Positions 37,915-47,328 of a DNA stretch of 64,000 bases are shown here, piece after piece. Position numbers and translations under genes: made by a program. The stretch is from Roseateles sp. SL47 (GTDB taxonomy: Bacteria; Pseudomonadota; Gammaproteobacteria; Burkholderiales; Burkholderiaceae_C). The stretch covers positions 2,294,001 to 2,358,000 of the forward strand of contig NZ_CP113068.1 of assembly GCF_026625885.1 (NCBI RefSeq), in the 5' to 3' direction. Position 1 is the stretch's first letter. Every line of letters starts with the position of its first letter. The notes beneath the pieces were generated by a model. It did not search any database, was not told the origin of the DNA, and was given only the letters and a program-made list of their open reading frames with translations.

Positions 37915-40900
37915 TCAGGCTTCGAAGGGCAGTTTGAACTGGCTGAGATCCTTGCGGGTCTCGACCAGCACCAGTGGGCCTTCATCGACCACCGTCACCG
38001 GGGCCGGTTCACGGCCCGGTGCGGCGGCCTTCGGCTCGGCGGCGATGGCGGCCTGGACGGCAGCGATCTTCTCCGCATCGCTGTTGACCCAGACCAGGCC
38101 AGCGCTTTCGGCGACGGCGTTCAGGTCGGCCAGCGGCAGCTCGAAACGCGGCACGGCAGGTGCTGCCGGAGCGGCGGCGACAGGGGCAGCTGCAGGGGCC
38201 GCAACAGGCGCTGGTGCAGCCACCACGGGAGCGGCTTCCGGTGCGGCGGCGGCCACCACGGGGGCGGGGGCGCTCACCGGAGCGGCCGACGCTGCGGCAG
38301 CGGCCACCGGGGCCGATGCTTCAGACGCCAGATCCAGCGGCTGTTGCACATCACCGGCATCGGCCTGCGCCTGACCTTCGGTCCTTGCGTCCGGTGTGCC
38401 GGCCTCTCCGTCACGACGGTCGCGGCGATAGCGGTCACGTCCACGACGGCGACGACCATCACGGCCCTGCGCTTCGCCTTCTTCACCGGCCGGGGCTTCG
38501 CCTTCGGCGACATCACCCACCGGCTCGGCATGGCCGGTCTCGATGTCCACGGGGGACTGGCCGTCCACCGAGGCGTCCACGCCCTCGGCGCCTTCCGTAC
38601 CTTCAGCACCTTCCGCACCGCGCTCACCGCGGTTGCCACGGCGACGACGGCGGCGGCCACCACGCTCCTCACCGGCTTCGGTGTTCAGCGCCAGGCCATC
38701 GGGCAGGGTGTCGGCAAATGCCGTCGGCGAGTCCGCCTGTGCAGCATCGGTGCCGGCCAGGCTCAGGGCCTGATCCTGCACGGGCTCCAGACCGGCGTCC
38801 TGACGCGGGGCACGATCACCACGTTCTTCGCGGCGGCGGCGGCCTTCAGCGCGATCACCACGATCACCACGCTCATTGCGGTCACCGCGTTCGGCACGAT
38901 CACCCCGGTCGGCGCGGTCACCGCGTTCGGCGCGTTCGCCACGTTCCTGGCGCGGTGCGCCCTCGGTGGTGGTGGTGTCCGGCTTGTCGGCACGCGGCTC
39001 GTTGCGACGGCCACCGCGCTCACTGCGGTCACCGCGTTCGGCACGATCACCACGTTCGGCACGATCACCCCGCTCGGCGCGCTCACCGCGTGGGGTGCCG
39101 TCCTGCGGCTTGCCTTCGCCCCGGCCCTTGCCGTCGCGGCCCTTGACATCGCCGCGCTCGCTACGTTCACCGCGCTCGCTACGCTCACCACGTTCACCAC
39201 GACGCTGACGGTCACCACGACCGCCCCGCTCGCCCGCGCGCTCACCACGCTCCTTGCGGGCCGGTTCGGCAGCCTTGGCCGCCGGTTCGGGCGCAGGGGC
39301 CGGTGCCGGAGCGGCACCGAACAGACGCTTGATGAAGCCGAAGAAGCCACCGCCCGCATCAACCGGCGCAGCAGGCGCTGCCACCGGTGCGGCCACGGCC
39401 GGCTCGGCCGCCTTGACGGGGGTCGGGACCGGCATCGGCGCGGGTTGTTCAGGCAGGATGCCCTTGATCACCGGCTCTTGCTTGTTCTGCTTCTCGGCGC
39501 CGCGGCGGGTGATGCCCACCTCGTCCTGCGGCTCCTCGATCATGGTGTAGCTGGCCTGCAGGTTTTCCAGACGCGGGTCGTCGTGGCGCAGGCGTTCCAG
39601 CTTGTAGTTGGGCGTCTCGAGATGCTTGTTGGGCACCAGCAGCACGGTCACGCGCTGCTTCAGCTCGATCTTGGTGATCTCGGTGCGCTTCTCGTTCAGC
39701 AGGAAGCTGGTCACTTCCACCGGCACCTGCACGTGCACGGCTGCGGTGTTGTCCTTCATCGACTCCTCTTGCACCATGCGCAGGATCTGCAGCGCGGAGG
39801 ATTCGGTGTCGCGGATGTGGCCGGTGCCGTTGCAACGCGGGCAGGTGATGTGGCTGCCTTCGGACAGGGCCGGGCGCAGGCGCTGGCGGCTCAGTTCCAG
39901 CAGACCGAACTTGCTGATGGAGCTGAACTGCACACGGGCGCGGTCCTGGCGCAGGGCGTCGCGCAGGCGCTGCTCGACGTCACGGCGGTTCTTGGACTCC
40001 TCCATGTCGATGAAGTCCACCACGATCAGGCCACCCAGATCGCGCAGGCGCATCTGGCGGGCGATTTCGTCGGCCGCTTCCAGGTTGGTGCGGGTGGCGG
40101 TTTCCTCGATGTCGCCGCCACGGGTGGCGCGTGCCGAGTTCACGTCCACCGACACCAGCGCTTCGGTGTGGTCGATCACGATCGCGCCGCCGGACGGCAG
40201 GTTCACCGTGCGGCTGAAAGCCGTCTCGATCTGATGTTCGATCTGGAAGCGGCTGAACAGCGGCGCATCATCGCGATAGCGCTTTACCTTGTGAGCCGTT
40301 TCCGGCATCACATGGGTCATGAATTGGTGGGCCTGCTCGAAGATGTCGTCGGTATCGATCAGGATTTCGCCGATGTCGGCGGTGAAATAGTCGCGGATGG
40401 CGCGAATCACCAGCGACGACTCCTGATAGATCAGGAAGGCACCCTTGCCACCATGAGCCGCCTCGTCAATGGCGGTCCACAGCTTGAGCATGTAGTTCAG
40501 GTCCCACTGCAGCTCGGCGGCGTTGCGGCCGATGCCGGCGGTACGGGCGATCAGCGACATGCCCTTGGGGTAGTCCAGCTGGTCGAGGGCTTCCTTGAGC
40601 TCTTCGCGGTCTTCACCCTCGATGCGGCGGGACACGCCACCGCCGCGCGGGTTGTTGGGCATCAGCACCAGGTAACGGCCGGCCAGCGACACGAAGGTGG
40701 TGAGGGCGGCGCCCTTGTTGCCCCGTTCTTCCTTTTCCACCTGGACCAGCAGTTCCTGGCCTTCCTTGATCACGTCCTGGATCTTGGCGGAACGGACGTC
40801 CGCGCCTTCGCGGAAGTACTGGCGGGAAATTTCCTTGAAGGGCAGGAAACCGTGGCGGTCTTCGCCGTAATCCACGAAGCAGGCTTCCAGTGACGGCTCG

Positions 40901-41046
40901 ACCCGTGTCACCACGGCCTTGTAGATATTGCCCTTGCGCTGTTCGCGCCCTTCGATTTCGGTCTCGAAATCCAGCAGCTTCTGTCCATCGACGATGGCCA
41001 GGCGACGCTCTTCCTGCTGCGTCGCATTGATCAGCATGCGTTTCAT
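37915..41046 (-). CDS. rne: Ribonuclease E
   Basis: A 1043-residue endoribonuclease. N-terminal catalytic half: [21 protein letters not shown], an S1 domain ([23 protein letters not shown]), DNase-I-like metal site ([12 protein letters not shown]) and the Zn-link CPRCNGTGH near residue 401. The C-terminal half is disordered, with Arg/Glu/Gly/Asp repeats (about residues 595-750, units like RGDRAERGD) and an Ala/Pro-rich stretch before the conserved end [11 protein letters not shown] strong ribosome-binding site (GGAGGAG) is next to a hairpin. The repeats give a long open frame on the opposite strand that I regard as a shadow. Confidence 0.96.
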   Translation of the reverse strand: MKRMLINATQQEERRLAIVDGQKLLDFETEIEGREQRKGNIYKAVVTRVEPSLEACFVDYGEDRHGFLPFKEISRQYFREGADVRSAKIQDVIKEGQELLVQVEKEERGNKGAALTTFVSLAGRYLVLMPNNPRGGGVSRRIEGEDREELKEALDQLDYPKGMSLIARTAGIGRNAAELQWDLNYMLKLWTAIDEAAHGGKGAFLIYQESSLVIRAIRDYFTADIGEILIDTDDIFEQAHQFMTHVMPETAHKVKRYRDDAPLFSRFQIEHQIETAFSRTVNLPSGGAIVIDHTEALVSVDVNSARATRGGDIEETATRTNLEAADEIARQMRLRDLGGLIVVDFIDMEESKNRRDVEQRLRDALRQDRARVQFSSISKFGLLELSRQRLRPALSEGSHITCPRCNGTGHIRDTESSALQILRMVQEESMKDNTAAVHVQVPVEVTSFLLNEKRTEITKIELKQRVTVLLVPNKHLETPNYKLERLRHDDPRLENLQASYTMIEEPQDEVGITRRGAEKQNKQEPVIKGILPEQPAPMPVPTPVKAAEPAVAAPVAAPAAPVDAGGGFFGFIKRLFGAAPAPAPAPEPAAKAAEPARKERGERAGERGGRGDRQRRGERGERSERGERSERGDVKGRDGKGRGEGKPQDGTPRGERAERGDRAERGDRAERGDRSERGGRRNEPRADKPDTTTTEGAPRQERGERAERGDRADRGDRAERGDRNERGDRGDRAEGRRRREERGDRAPRQDAGLEPVQDQALSLAGTDAAQADSPTAFADTLPDGLALNTEAGEERGGRRRRRRGNRGERGAEGAEGTEGAEGVDASVDGQSPVDIETGHAEPVGDVAEGEAPAGEEGEAQGRDGRRRRGRDRYRRDRRDGEAGTPDARTEGQAQADAGDVQQPLDLASEASAPVAAAAASAAPVSAPAPVVAAAAPEAAPVVAAPAPVAAPAAAPVAAAPAAPAVPRFELPLADLNAVAESAGLVWVNSDAEKIAAVQAAIAAEPKAAAPGREPAPVTVVDEGPLVLVETRKDLSQFKLPFEA

Positions 41047-41059
41047 CAGTTCTCCTCCA

Positions 41060-41081
41060 CGGCCGAGTCTGTTCTCGGCCG
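41060..41081 (-). promoter_or_regulatory. Hairpin abutting the rne ribosome-binding site
   Basis: Perfect 8-bp arms (41060-41067 and 41074-41081) with a six-base loop, ending one or two bases upstream (in rne sense) of GGAGGAG. Well placed to control translation or RNase E autoregulation. Confidence 0.55.
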
Positions 41082-41272
41082 AACCACATCAGAACCGCCG
41101 CCGGATATTCAGAAGGACCGGCGGGCGATTCAAACGATGCACGAGAAACGCGAGAGAACCGTGGAAGGAATCGCCCTGGACTGCAGACAACGGACAGAAC
41201 GTCCGCTTAGTGATGCAGCGTTGGCGCGTGCGCGTCGGGCTCCGGTCCGTCTGTTCCGGCCCGCAAGCATGT

Positions 41273-41289
41273 CCCCGATCGGATCGGGG
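41273..41289. repeat. Perfect 8-bp palindrome in rne leader
   Basis: CCCCGATC, one base, GATCGGGG. Could be a UTR stem of the rne transcript or a protein-binding site. Confidence 0.5.
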
Positions 41290-41659
41290 CCACGGCCCGC
41301 CCACGGCCGGTGACCAGCGTCCGGGCAGAGCCGGGACGCGCACGCTGGCGGCGGGGGGTGAGGGGGACTGGGGGAATCATCCGGACTGAAAGCCTGGGCG
41401 CTGACGCCAGGACGCAGGCGGGAGCCGTCGTCCTGACGTCGTGAAACCTTGTTGTTGTACCGGCACCGCCTGATATTGAAGCGGCCACACGGCATGGTTC
41501 TGACGACGTTGCTCTTCCGTCCTGCTGCCTGGACTGCCCGCTCACTTGGGGAACGGGCCCGACACGGCCGACAGGGCGTTGCACAACCATTGCCACACTG
41601 TTGTTGCAGCGTGCGAGGAGCCTCGATGGGGCTGCCGCACAAGTGCCTGCACAGGTAAA

Positions 41660-41716
41660 ATGAGAAAAATCAAACACTTACAACGCGAACGTGGCAAGCA
41701 GCATTATAGGGGCTAA
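41660..41716 (+). CDS. Possible leader peptide overlapping the rluC start
   Basis: An 18-codon frame (MRKIKHLQRERGKQHYRG) begins at an ATG with AGG just upstream and overlaps the GTG start of rluC in another frame. It could couple or tune rluC translation, or be chance. Lys/Arg-rich and AT-richer than its surroundings. Confidence 0.25.
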   Translation: MRKIKHLQRERGKQHYRG

Positions 41717-42857
41717 AGCCCGCAAGGCCGCCCCAGGGACTGCCCGGGGTGCCACGCGCTCAGGGGACGGGCCAAAACCGGCACGGACCCGGGCTGCGGC
41801 TGCCGTTCCGTCGGCCACAAAAGCAGCGGTGTCCTCGGTGGTTGTGACCCCCACACAGGCTCCCCCGGCTCCCTTGGCTCCGTCGGCTCCTCCAGCGCCC
41901 CAGGTCCGCCTGCTGACCGTGGACGAGGGCTCCGAGGGCCAGCGCCTGGACAACTTCCTGATGCGAGAGCTCAAAGGAGCGCCCAAAACCCTGGTCTACC
42001 GGATCATCCGGTCCGGGGAGGTGCGGATCAACAAGGGCCGCTGCAGTGCCGATTCGCGTCTGAGCTCTGGGGATGTCGTACGCGTACCGCCCCTGCGCCT
42101 GGCCGACAAGCCGGACGACAGTGCCGTGCCCGGCCGGGAATTCCCGGTGGTCTTCGAAGACGAGTACCTGATCGTGGTGGACAAACCCGCCGGGGTGGCG
42201 GTTCACGGTGGCTCGGGCGTGAGTTTCGGGGTGATCGAACAGTTGCGCCGCGCCCGGCCGCAGGCCCGGTTTCTGGAACTGGTGCACCGGCTGGACAAGG
42301 AAACCTCCGGCCTGCTGATGATTGCCAAGAAGCGCAGCGCGCTCAACCATCTGCAGGATCAGTTGCGGGACCGGGAAACCGGGAAACGTTACGCCGCGCT
42401 GGTGTGGGGGCGCTGGACCCCTTCCAAAAAGGTCATTGACGTGCCGCTGCTCAAGTTCGTCGGCGGTGACGGCGAGCGCTGGGTGCGCGCCATCAATGAT
42501 TCACACGATCCGGGGGCGGACCAGGCCAAGCGGTCGATCAGCCTGGTGCGTGTCACCGAGGCGCTGCCAGCACACAGCCTGCTGGAAGTCACCATCAAGA
42601 CCGGCCGCACCCATCAAATCCGCGTGCACCTGGCCAACGAAGGCCACAGCATCGTCGGGGACCCAAAATATGGGGATTTCGACGCCAATCGGACCATCGC
42701 CCGGGGCGCGCTGCGTTTTGACCGCATGTTCCTGCACGCCAAGGAACTCCGATTCACCCATCCAGCCAGCGGGGAAGAGATCTTGCTGACAGCACCGTTG
42801 CCGCCGGCCTGTGAGAATCTGCTGGTAGGGCTGCGCAAGGCGCCCGCCGCCGCATGA
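41691..42857 (+). CDS. rluC: 23S rRNA pseudouridine synthase RluC-like
   Basis: A protein of up to 388 residues. After a low-complexity Ala/Pro/Thr N-terminus comes an S4-like RNA-binding domain (QRLDNFLMRELKGAPKTL, GEVRINKGRC) and the RluA-family catalytic core with HRLDKETSGLLM. Ends near a typical GRTHQIRVHLA motif. RluC modifies U955, U2504 and U2580 in E. coli. Start is uncertain: GTG 41691 lacks a ribosome-binding site and overlaps an 18-codon frame (41660-41716). Divergence from rne is conserved in relatives. Confidence 0.93.
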   Translation: MASSIIGAKARKAAPGTARGATRSGDGPKPARTRAAAAVPSATKAAVSSVVVTPTQAPPAPLAPSAPPAPQVRLLTVDEGSEGQRLDNFLMRELKGAPKTLVYRIIRSGEVRINKGRCSADSRLSSGDVVRVPPLRLADKPDDSAVPGREFPVVFEDEYLIVVDKPAGVAVHGGSGVSFGVIEQLRRARPQARFLELVHRLDKETSGLLMIAKKRSALNHLQDQLRDRETGKRYAALVWGRWTPSKKVIDVPLLKFVGGDGERWVRAINDSHDPGADQAKRSISLVRVTEALPAHSLLEVTIKTGRTHQIRVHLANEGHSIVGDPKYGDFDANRTIARGALRFDRMFLHAKELRFTHPASGEEILLTAPLPPACENLLVGLRKAPAAA

Positions 42858-42939
42858 CCGGCCTTGGCCCCAATGCCGGCTCTGCCCATGCCGCCCACAC
42901 TGCCCAACTCCCTCCCGTACCGCTCACCCGCCACGCCCC

Positions 42940-43596
42940 ATGCCACAACGCTTTGACCTGATCGTCTTTGACTGGGACGGCACGCTGTTCGATTCCACCG
43001 CGCTGATCGTCAAGAGCATGCAGGCGGCCGCCGTTGACCTTGGCCTGGAGGCGCCCAGCCGTGAGCGCGCCAGCTATGTCATTGGCATGGGGCTGGTGGA
43101 AGCCTTGTCCCATGCGCTGCCGGGCCTGGACCGGTCGCTGTATCCGGCGCTGGGGGAACGCTACCGCCATCACTACCTGGCGTCCGCCCATGAGGTCACC
43201 TTGTTCGAGGGCGTGCCGGTGATGCTGCAGGCCCTGAAGGCGCGGCACCACTGGCTGGCGGTGGCCACCGGCAAGAGCCGTCGCGGTCTGGACGAGGCTT
43301 TGGCAGCGGTCAACATGGCGCAGCTGTTTGACGGCACCCGCACCGCCGATGAAACCGCCAGCAAGCCGCATCCGCAGATGCTGCTGGAGCTGATGCGGGA
43401 ATTTGGCACCGAACCGGAACGCACCTTGATGATCGGCGACACCAGCCACGACCTGGAACTGGCGCGTAATGCCGGATGCCCCGCCGTGGCGGTGACCTAC
43501 GGCGCTCATGCCCATGAGGGCCTGCGCACCTACAACCCACTGCTGGTGGCGCACGACGTGCCCAGCCTGCACACCTGGCTGCTGGACCATGCCTGA
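42940..43596 (+). CDS. HAD-IA hydrolase, phosphoglycolate phosphatase-like
   Basis: A 218-residue phosphatase. HAD motif I DWDGTLFDS, motif II region VATGKSRRGLD, motif III Lys in SKPHPQM, and motif IV GDTSHDLELARNAG are present, with an alpha-helical cap of the Gph type. Lies in the conserved rluC-HAD-Rieske-S49 run. Its 3' end overlaps the Rieske gene by 8 bases. The substrate is not determined. Confidence 0.9.
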   Translation: MPQRFDLIVFDWDGTLFDSTALIVKSMQAAAVDLGLEAPSRERASYVIGMGLVEALSHALPGLDRSLYPALGERYRHHYLASAHEVTLFEGVPVMLQALKARHHWLAVATGKSRRGLDEALAAVNMAQLFDGTRTADETASKPHPQMLLELMREFGTEPERTLMIGDTSHDLELARNAGCPAVAVTYGAHAHEGLRTYNPLLVAHDVPSLHTWLLDHA

Positions 43597-43975
43597 GGAA
43601 CAGAGCCAGGCTGGCGTCCCACTGTGCGCCTCGGGGGCGCTGGAAGACAAGGGCAAGGCCCACACCTTCGACGTGTTGCACTTCCGGCAGTCCGCTACCG
43701 CCTTTGCGCTGCGCTTTGAAGGCCAGGTGGTGGCCTACCTGAACCGCTGCGCCCATGTGCCCACGGAGATGGATTGGCAGGAAGGCGAGTTCCTGGACCG
43801 GGACAAGCGCTACATCATCTGTTCCATCCATGGTGCGGTCTATCACCCGCTGGACGGTCGCTGCGTGACCGGCATGTGCGGCCGCATCGGCCTGACCCGC
43901 CTGGACGTTCGCGAAAGCAACGGACAGGTCTATTGGTACCCTTCCCGGGACACCCGTCCCGCCTTTGAGGACTGA
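43589..43975 (+). CDS. Rieske [2Fe-2S] protein
   Basis: A 128-residue ferredoxin-like protein. The cluster ligands are NRCAHVPTEMD (C-x-H) and CSIHGAVYHPLDG (C-x2-H), typical of Rieske-type ferredoxins. No oxygenase domain is attached. Start ATG 43589 lies inside the end of the HAD gene; its stop is directly followed by the S49 protease start. An electron-transfer or redox-sensing role is possible but unknown. Confidence 0.9.
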   Translation: MPEEQSQAGVPLCASGALEDKGKAHTFDVLHFRQSATAFALRFEGQVVAYLNRCAHVPTEMDWQEGEFLDRDKRYIICSIHGAVYHPLDGRCVTGMCGRIGLTRLDVRESNGQVYWYPSRDTRPAFED

Positions 43976-45007
43976 ATGAATCAGAACCCGAATGATCTGC
44001 CGCCCCCGATTCCGGACGCCACCGCGCGGCCGGAAGACATGTTCCGCGCTGGGCCCGCCACGGGCCACGCCGCCGGGGCGGCGCCACGGCCCTATGAACA
44101 GGTGCTGGAGCAATTCGCCCACGACTATCTGCGCGACCGCCGCAGTGAACGGCGCTGGAAGCTGTTCTTCCGGCTGATCTGGGCCAGTGTCGTCCTGCTG
44201 CTGGTGTGGGGGATGTTCTCGCAGCGCCACCACACCGGAACCACCACCGGCCCGCACACGGCGCTGGTGGATGTGCGCGGGGAGATTTCCGCGGATACGG
44301 AAGCCAGTGCCGAACTGATCGTCTCGGCGCTGAAGAACGCCTTTGAAGATCCGGGCAGCGTGGCGGTGGTGCTGCGCATGAACTCGCCGGGCGGCAGCCC
44401 GGTGCAGGCCGGCATCGTCAATGACGAGATTCGCCGCCTGAAGGCGCTGCACAACAAGAAGGTCTATGTGGTGGTGGAGGAAATGTGCGCCTCCGGGGCC
44501 TACTACATTGCCGCTGGGGCCGATGAGATTTATGTCGACAAGGCCTCCATCGTTGGCTCCATCGGCGTGCTGATGGACGGCTTTGGTTTCACCGGTCTGA
44601 TGCAGAAGGTGGGCGTTGAGCGTCGGCTGATGACGGCTGGGGACAACAAGGGCATGCTGGACCCGTTCTCGCCGGTGTCGGCCAAACAGCAGGCCTATGC
44701 GCAGGCCATGCTGGACCAGATCCATCAGCAGTTCATCAAGGTGGTGCGCGAAGGCCGTGGCGACCGTCTGAAGGAAACGCCGGAGACCTTTTCGGGCCTG
44801 TTCTGGAATGGCGAACAGGCGGTGAAGATGGGTCTGGCCGACGGCACGGGCAACCTGGACTACGTGGCCCGTGAAGTGATCAAGGCTGAAGAGGTGGTGG
44901 ATTACACCCCGCGCGACAACGTGGCGGAACGCCTGGCCAAGCGCTTTGGTGCGGCCATGGGGGCTGGCGCGGTGAAGACCCTGCGTGAGACGACCAGCAT
45001 CCGTTGA
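43976..45007 (+). CDS. S49 family signal peptide peptidase (SppA-like)
   Basis: A 343-residue membrane-anchored serine protease. One membrane segment near residues 60-85 (LFFRLIWASVVLLLVWGMF) anchors a periplasmic catalytic domain. The nucleophile Ser is in EEMCASGAYYIAAGAD and the general-base Lys in YVDKASIVGSIGV, typical of the single-domain SppA/SohB types. It begins one base after the Rieske stop and ends before a terminator. Confidence 0.92.
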   Translation: MNQNPNDLPPPIPDATARPEDMFRAGPATGHAAGAAPRPYEQVLEQFAHDYLRDRRSERRWKLFFRLIWASVVLLLVWGMFSQRHHTGTTTGPHTALVDVRGEISADTEASAELIVSALKNAFEDPGSVAVVLRMNSPGGSPVQAGIVNDEIRRLKALHNKKVYVVVEEMCASGAYYIAAGADEIYVDKASIVGSIGVLMDGFGFTGLMQKVGVERRLMTAGDNKGMLDPFSPVSAKQQAYAQAMLDQIHQQFIKVVREGRGDRLKETPETFSGLFWNGEQAVKMGLADGTGNLDYVAREVIKAEEVVDYTPRDNVAERLAKRFGAAMGAGAVKTLRETTSIR

Positions 45008-45031
45008 CGCGGATTCACGCATGCACGCAAC

Positions 45032-45054
45032 AAGGGTCCTGCGGGGCCCTTTTT
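45032..45054 (+). terminator. Intrinsic terminator after the S49 protease gene
   Basis: An 8-bp stem AAGGGTCC / GGGCCCTT (one T-G pair, tetraloop) followed by TTT. It ends the rluC-HAD-Rieske-S49 transcript. Confidence 0.75.
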
Positions 45055-45187
45055 CATGGGGCGGCCCTTCTTGTGGCGCAGACGCGGCGCCATGCGATGC
45101 TCACCCCTTCTGGTTCCCAGCCCGTGAGACTGTCAAGGTCCCCCTGCCAGGCCTGTTCCCGATCGATCCTTTCAAGGAATGTCTTTC

Positions 45188-46153
45188 ATGAACACTGTCC
45201 TGTCTCCCCGGTTGAAGCGCGTGTGGGCGCGGTTCGGAGTGGTGTGTTGGTTGGCCCTGGTCGCCGCTTGCGGCAGCAACGTGGAGGCCGTGCGTGGCAC
45301 AGGCCCCGGCGGCCCGGATTCAAGCCGGCCGATGCCGCCCTTGAGTCAACCGGCATCGAGTCAGCCGTCCCCGATTCAACCGTCCGTGGGCCGAGCGCCC
45401 TCGGCGCTGACCGCCCCCTACGTGCTGCTGGGGGAGGTGCATGACAACCCGGCCCACCATCAAGCCAGGGCCGAACTGTTGCAACGCCTGCTGACGCAGG
45501 AACCTCACACCGTGGTGGTGGTGGAACAGATTTCGCGGGATCACGATGCCGCGATGGCCAAAGCCCGCGAGCAGGGCGCCGATGCCTTGGACGTGGTGCT
45601 GGCGGCCGGTCAGTTTGATCGCAAGGGCTGGGGCTGGCCGCTGCATCAGCCGATCTTTGAGGTGGTGGTGCGCAGCCCCGCCGAGCTGCGCGGCGGCAAT
45701 CTGGAGCGGGATCAGGTGAGGCGCATCGTGCGGGAAGGCGACGCCGCCTGGCCGCAGGACCTGCTGGCGCTGCGATCCCGCGCGGCCTGGAGTGAAGCGC
45801 AGCAGCAGACGCTGGCGCAGGACATCCAGGAGGGGCATTGCGGTGCCATGCCCCCGTCCATGTTGCCTGGCATGGTGAATGCACAACGGGCCCGGGACGC
45901 CGCAATGGCTCAGGCCATGCTTAATGCGCGGGCCCAGGGGGCGAAGCGTGTGGTGCTGATTGCGGGCAATGGACATGTCCGCCGGGATGTGGCCGTACCG
46001 GTGTATCTGCAGGCGGCGGGAGTGGCGCCGTCGGAGATTGCGGTGGTGGCCTATCTGGAAACGGACAGCGCGACGCCAGCCGCGCTGTATGACCAGATCG
46101 AACGCGCGCCGGCTCCGCCCCGTGAAGATCCGTGTGCGGCGTTCAAGCGCTGA
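45188..46153 (+). CDS. ChaN-family iron/heme-regulated lipoprotein
   Basis: A 321-residue lipoprotein. The signal ends in the lipobox LVAAC near residue 28. The ChaN/DUF399 fold is marked by LLGEVHDNPAHHQARAELL and later NGHVRRDVAVPVYL. Such proteins bind heme in the envelope. The ATG at 45188 is preferred over 45179 because AAGGA then has normal spacing. A Pro/Ser-rich linker follows the lipobox. The following 157 bases to 46310 contain no gene I support. Confidence 0.85.
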   Translation: MNTVLSPRLKRVWARFGVVCWLALVAACGSNVEAVRGTGPGGPDSSRPMPPLSQPASSQPSPIQPSVGRAPSALTAPYVLLGEVHDNPAHHQARAELLQRLLTQEPHTVVVVEQISRDHDAAMAKAREQGADALDVVLAAGQFDRKGWGWPLHQPIFEVVVRSPAELRGGNLERDQVRRIVREGDAAWPQDLLALRSRAAWSEAQQQTLAQDIQEGHCGAMPPSMLPGMVNAQRARDAAMAQAMLNARAQGAKRVVLIAGNGHVRRDVAVPVYLQAAGVAPSEIAVVAYLETDSATPAALYDQIERAPAPPREDPCAAFKR

Positions 46154-46310
46154 AGGGGCGCTCCAGCGTGGCGAAACCATCATCTACAACCATGCGCTCC
46201 GAGGGGCGGCAGCGCCCTGGGCTCGCCGCCTGAAACTGAGGCCGCAAGGCAGTCGCTGGCGAACTACGCAGTCAGCCTCCTGCTGCTGAAGTCCGCCGGG
46301 GTTTGGCCGC

Positions 46311-46751
46311 TCATACCCTGGCGAGGAAGGCCGCCGCATCACCCGCGTCACACTTCCAGTCTGCGAAGACCCCGACGAGATTGCACTCCACGCAGTGGCA
46401 TGCGATGTAGTACCAGCGCACGTCATGTGTGCCCTCGTGGACGGCGACGCCGGACATCAGCTCGAACACCTCGTTCTCGCACACGCACTCGTGCGTCCCC
46501 GGCACGGCTTCTTCGACGTGGTCCGCGCTGTCGCCCATCAGGTGTTCCTGCCCGCAGTCGGTGCAGGTGCGGATGGCCACGCCGGCTTCTTCATCGGTCT
46601 GCAGCGCGAAGGTCCGGCACCCGCAATCGCATTTGGACGCGGCAAACCGGACGGCTTCATGGCGATTCGCAGCGCTGTAGCTGCGCAGTTCGGCTTGGGT
46701 GTCGCCAGAGGTCGTCCCATACCAGAACTCGCCCTTCTTTGTCAGTGCCAT
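46311..46751 (-). CDS. Hypothetical zinc-ribbon-like protein
   Basis: A 146-residue soluble protein beginning MALTKKGEFWYGTTSGDTQAE. It contains three Cys clusters: CDCGC, CTDCG, and the pair HECVC / CHCVEC near the C-terminus, likely one or two zinc sites. I do not recognise a named family. It is isolated, transcribed opposite chaN, with no operon partner. Start at 46751 gives a coherent N-terminus; longer frames to 46880 look non-coding. Confidence 0.65.
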   Translation of the reverse strand: MALTKKGEFWYGTTSGDTQAELRSYSAANRHEAVRFAASKCDCGCRTFALQTDEEAGVAIRTCTDCGQEHLMGDSADHVEEAVPGTHECVCENEVFELMSGVAVHEGTHDVRWYYIACHCVECNLVGVFADWKCDAGDAAAFLARV

Positions 46752-47089
46752 TGATGCTGCTCCATTCTTCAAGGTGGGCTTCCCGGCAGGCCCGACGCCA
46801 AGCTCGCCCCTATCATCTGGATTTTGCCCGTAGGCCCGGGGAATCGTCGTAAAAAGCGCGGATCGGGGGGGCGCCGACACTGGCTGCAGACATCCTCAAA
46901 TGCCGAGTATTGGCGATCGCAACCATCTGGCGGCCTCCGATTCGATCAGCTCACATCAGCCTGGAGCCGAGACGCAGCGTTTGCGGTCCACCAGTCTGAT
47001 AACCAAGCGGGCTGCCCCAATCAGTTGGGGGACAGCACCCTGGCACTTCCAGGGTGAGAGCAAGGTCAGGACGCCTTGCAGGTAGACCT
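46752..47089. other. Non-coding stretch with two hairpins
   Basis: I see no gene. Two adjacent inverted repeats lie at 47011-47056. The region separates the zinc-ribbon gene from the histidine-kinase remnant. Confidence 0.5.
47011..47056. repeat. Two adjacent inverted repeats
   Basis: CCCCAA-TCAG-TTGGGG (47015-47030, flanked by GCTG / CAGC) then CACCCTGG-CACTT-CCAGGGTG (47036-47056). They lie just beyond the stop of the kinase remnant and may be its old 3' hairpins or a mobile palindromic unit. Confidence 0.6.
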
Positions 47090-47328
47090 TCAGACGGTGT
47101 GCCCAGGTGAGGTCGGTCGGCGATCCATTCGAGCGGCTGCCTGGGGCAAGTCGATCATGATCACCACCCCGGTGCCGGGGTTCTGTGCCTTGATGGAGCC
47201 GCTCATCTTGCTTGGACACATCCGAGCCACGAAGAGACCTTGGCCCTTGCTGGCGATCCGGTTAGCGACCGGTCCCGGCCAGCCCCAGCACCGCGCGTGG
47301 CCTCTTGCGAACCCACTGACCTCGCGAA
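47090..47328 (-). pseudogene. Remnant of a histidine kinase ATPase domain
   Basis: The minus-strand frame ending at 47090 contains SKGQGLFVARMCPSKMSGSI and NPGTGVVIMIDLP (about 47260-47140). These match the G2 box and last strand of HATPase_c domains (SKGxGLG..AR.....GGxI...N...G....I.LP), with one G of the G2 box lost. No H-box, N-box or sensor region is present upstream, where the tctC-type gene takes over. It is therefore a C-terminal fragment, probably left after deletion or insertion. Confidence 0.55.

Larger units (their letters stand above)
41047..41690. promoter_or_regulatory. Divergent rne/rluC leader region
   Basis: The 644 bases without a supported gene must hold promoters for both rne and rluC. 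rne is known in several bacteria to be autoregulated through its structured 5' UTR, and this long GC-rich region has obvious stems: CGGCCGAG/CTCGGCCG (41060-41081) touching the rne ribosome-binding site, and CCCCGATC/GATCGGGG (41273-41289). Confidence 0.55.

Noticed and set aside
38344..40893. 849-codon open frame on the plus strand opposite rne
   Set aside because: It is the antisense shadow of RNase E, kept open by the repeats and GC-rich codons; the product is Ala/Thr/His-rich without domains.
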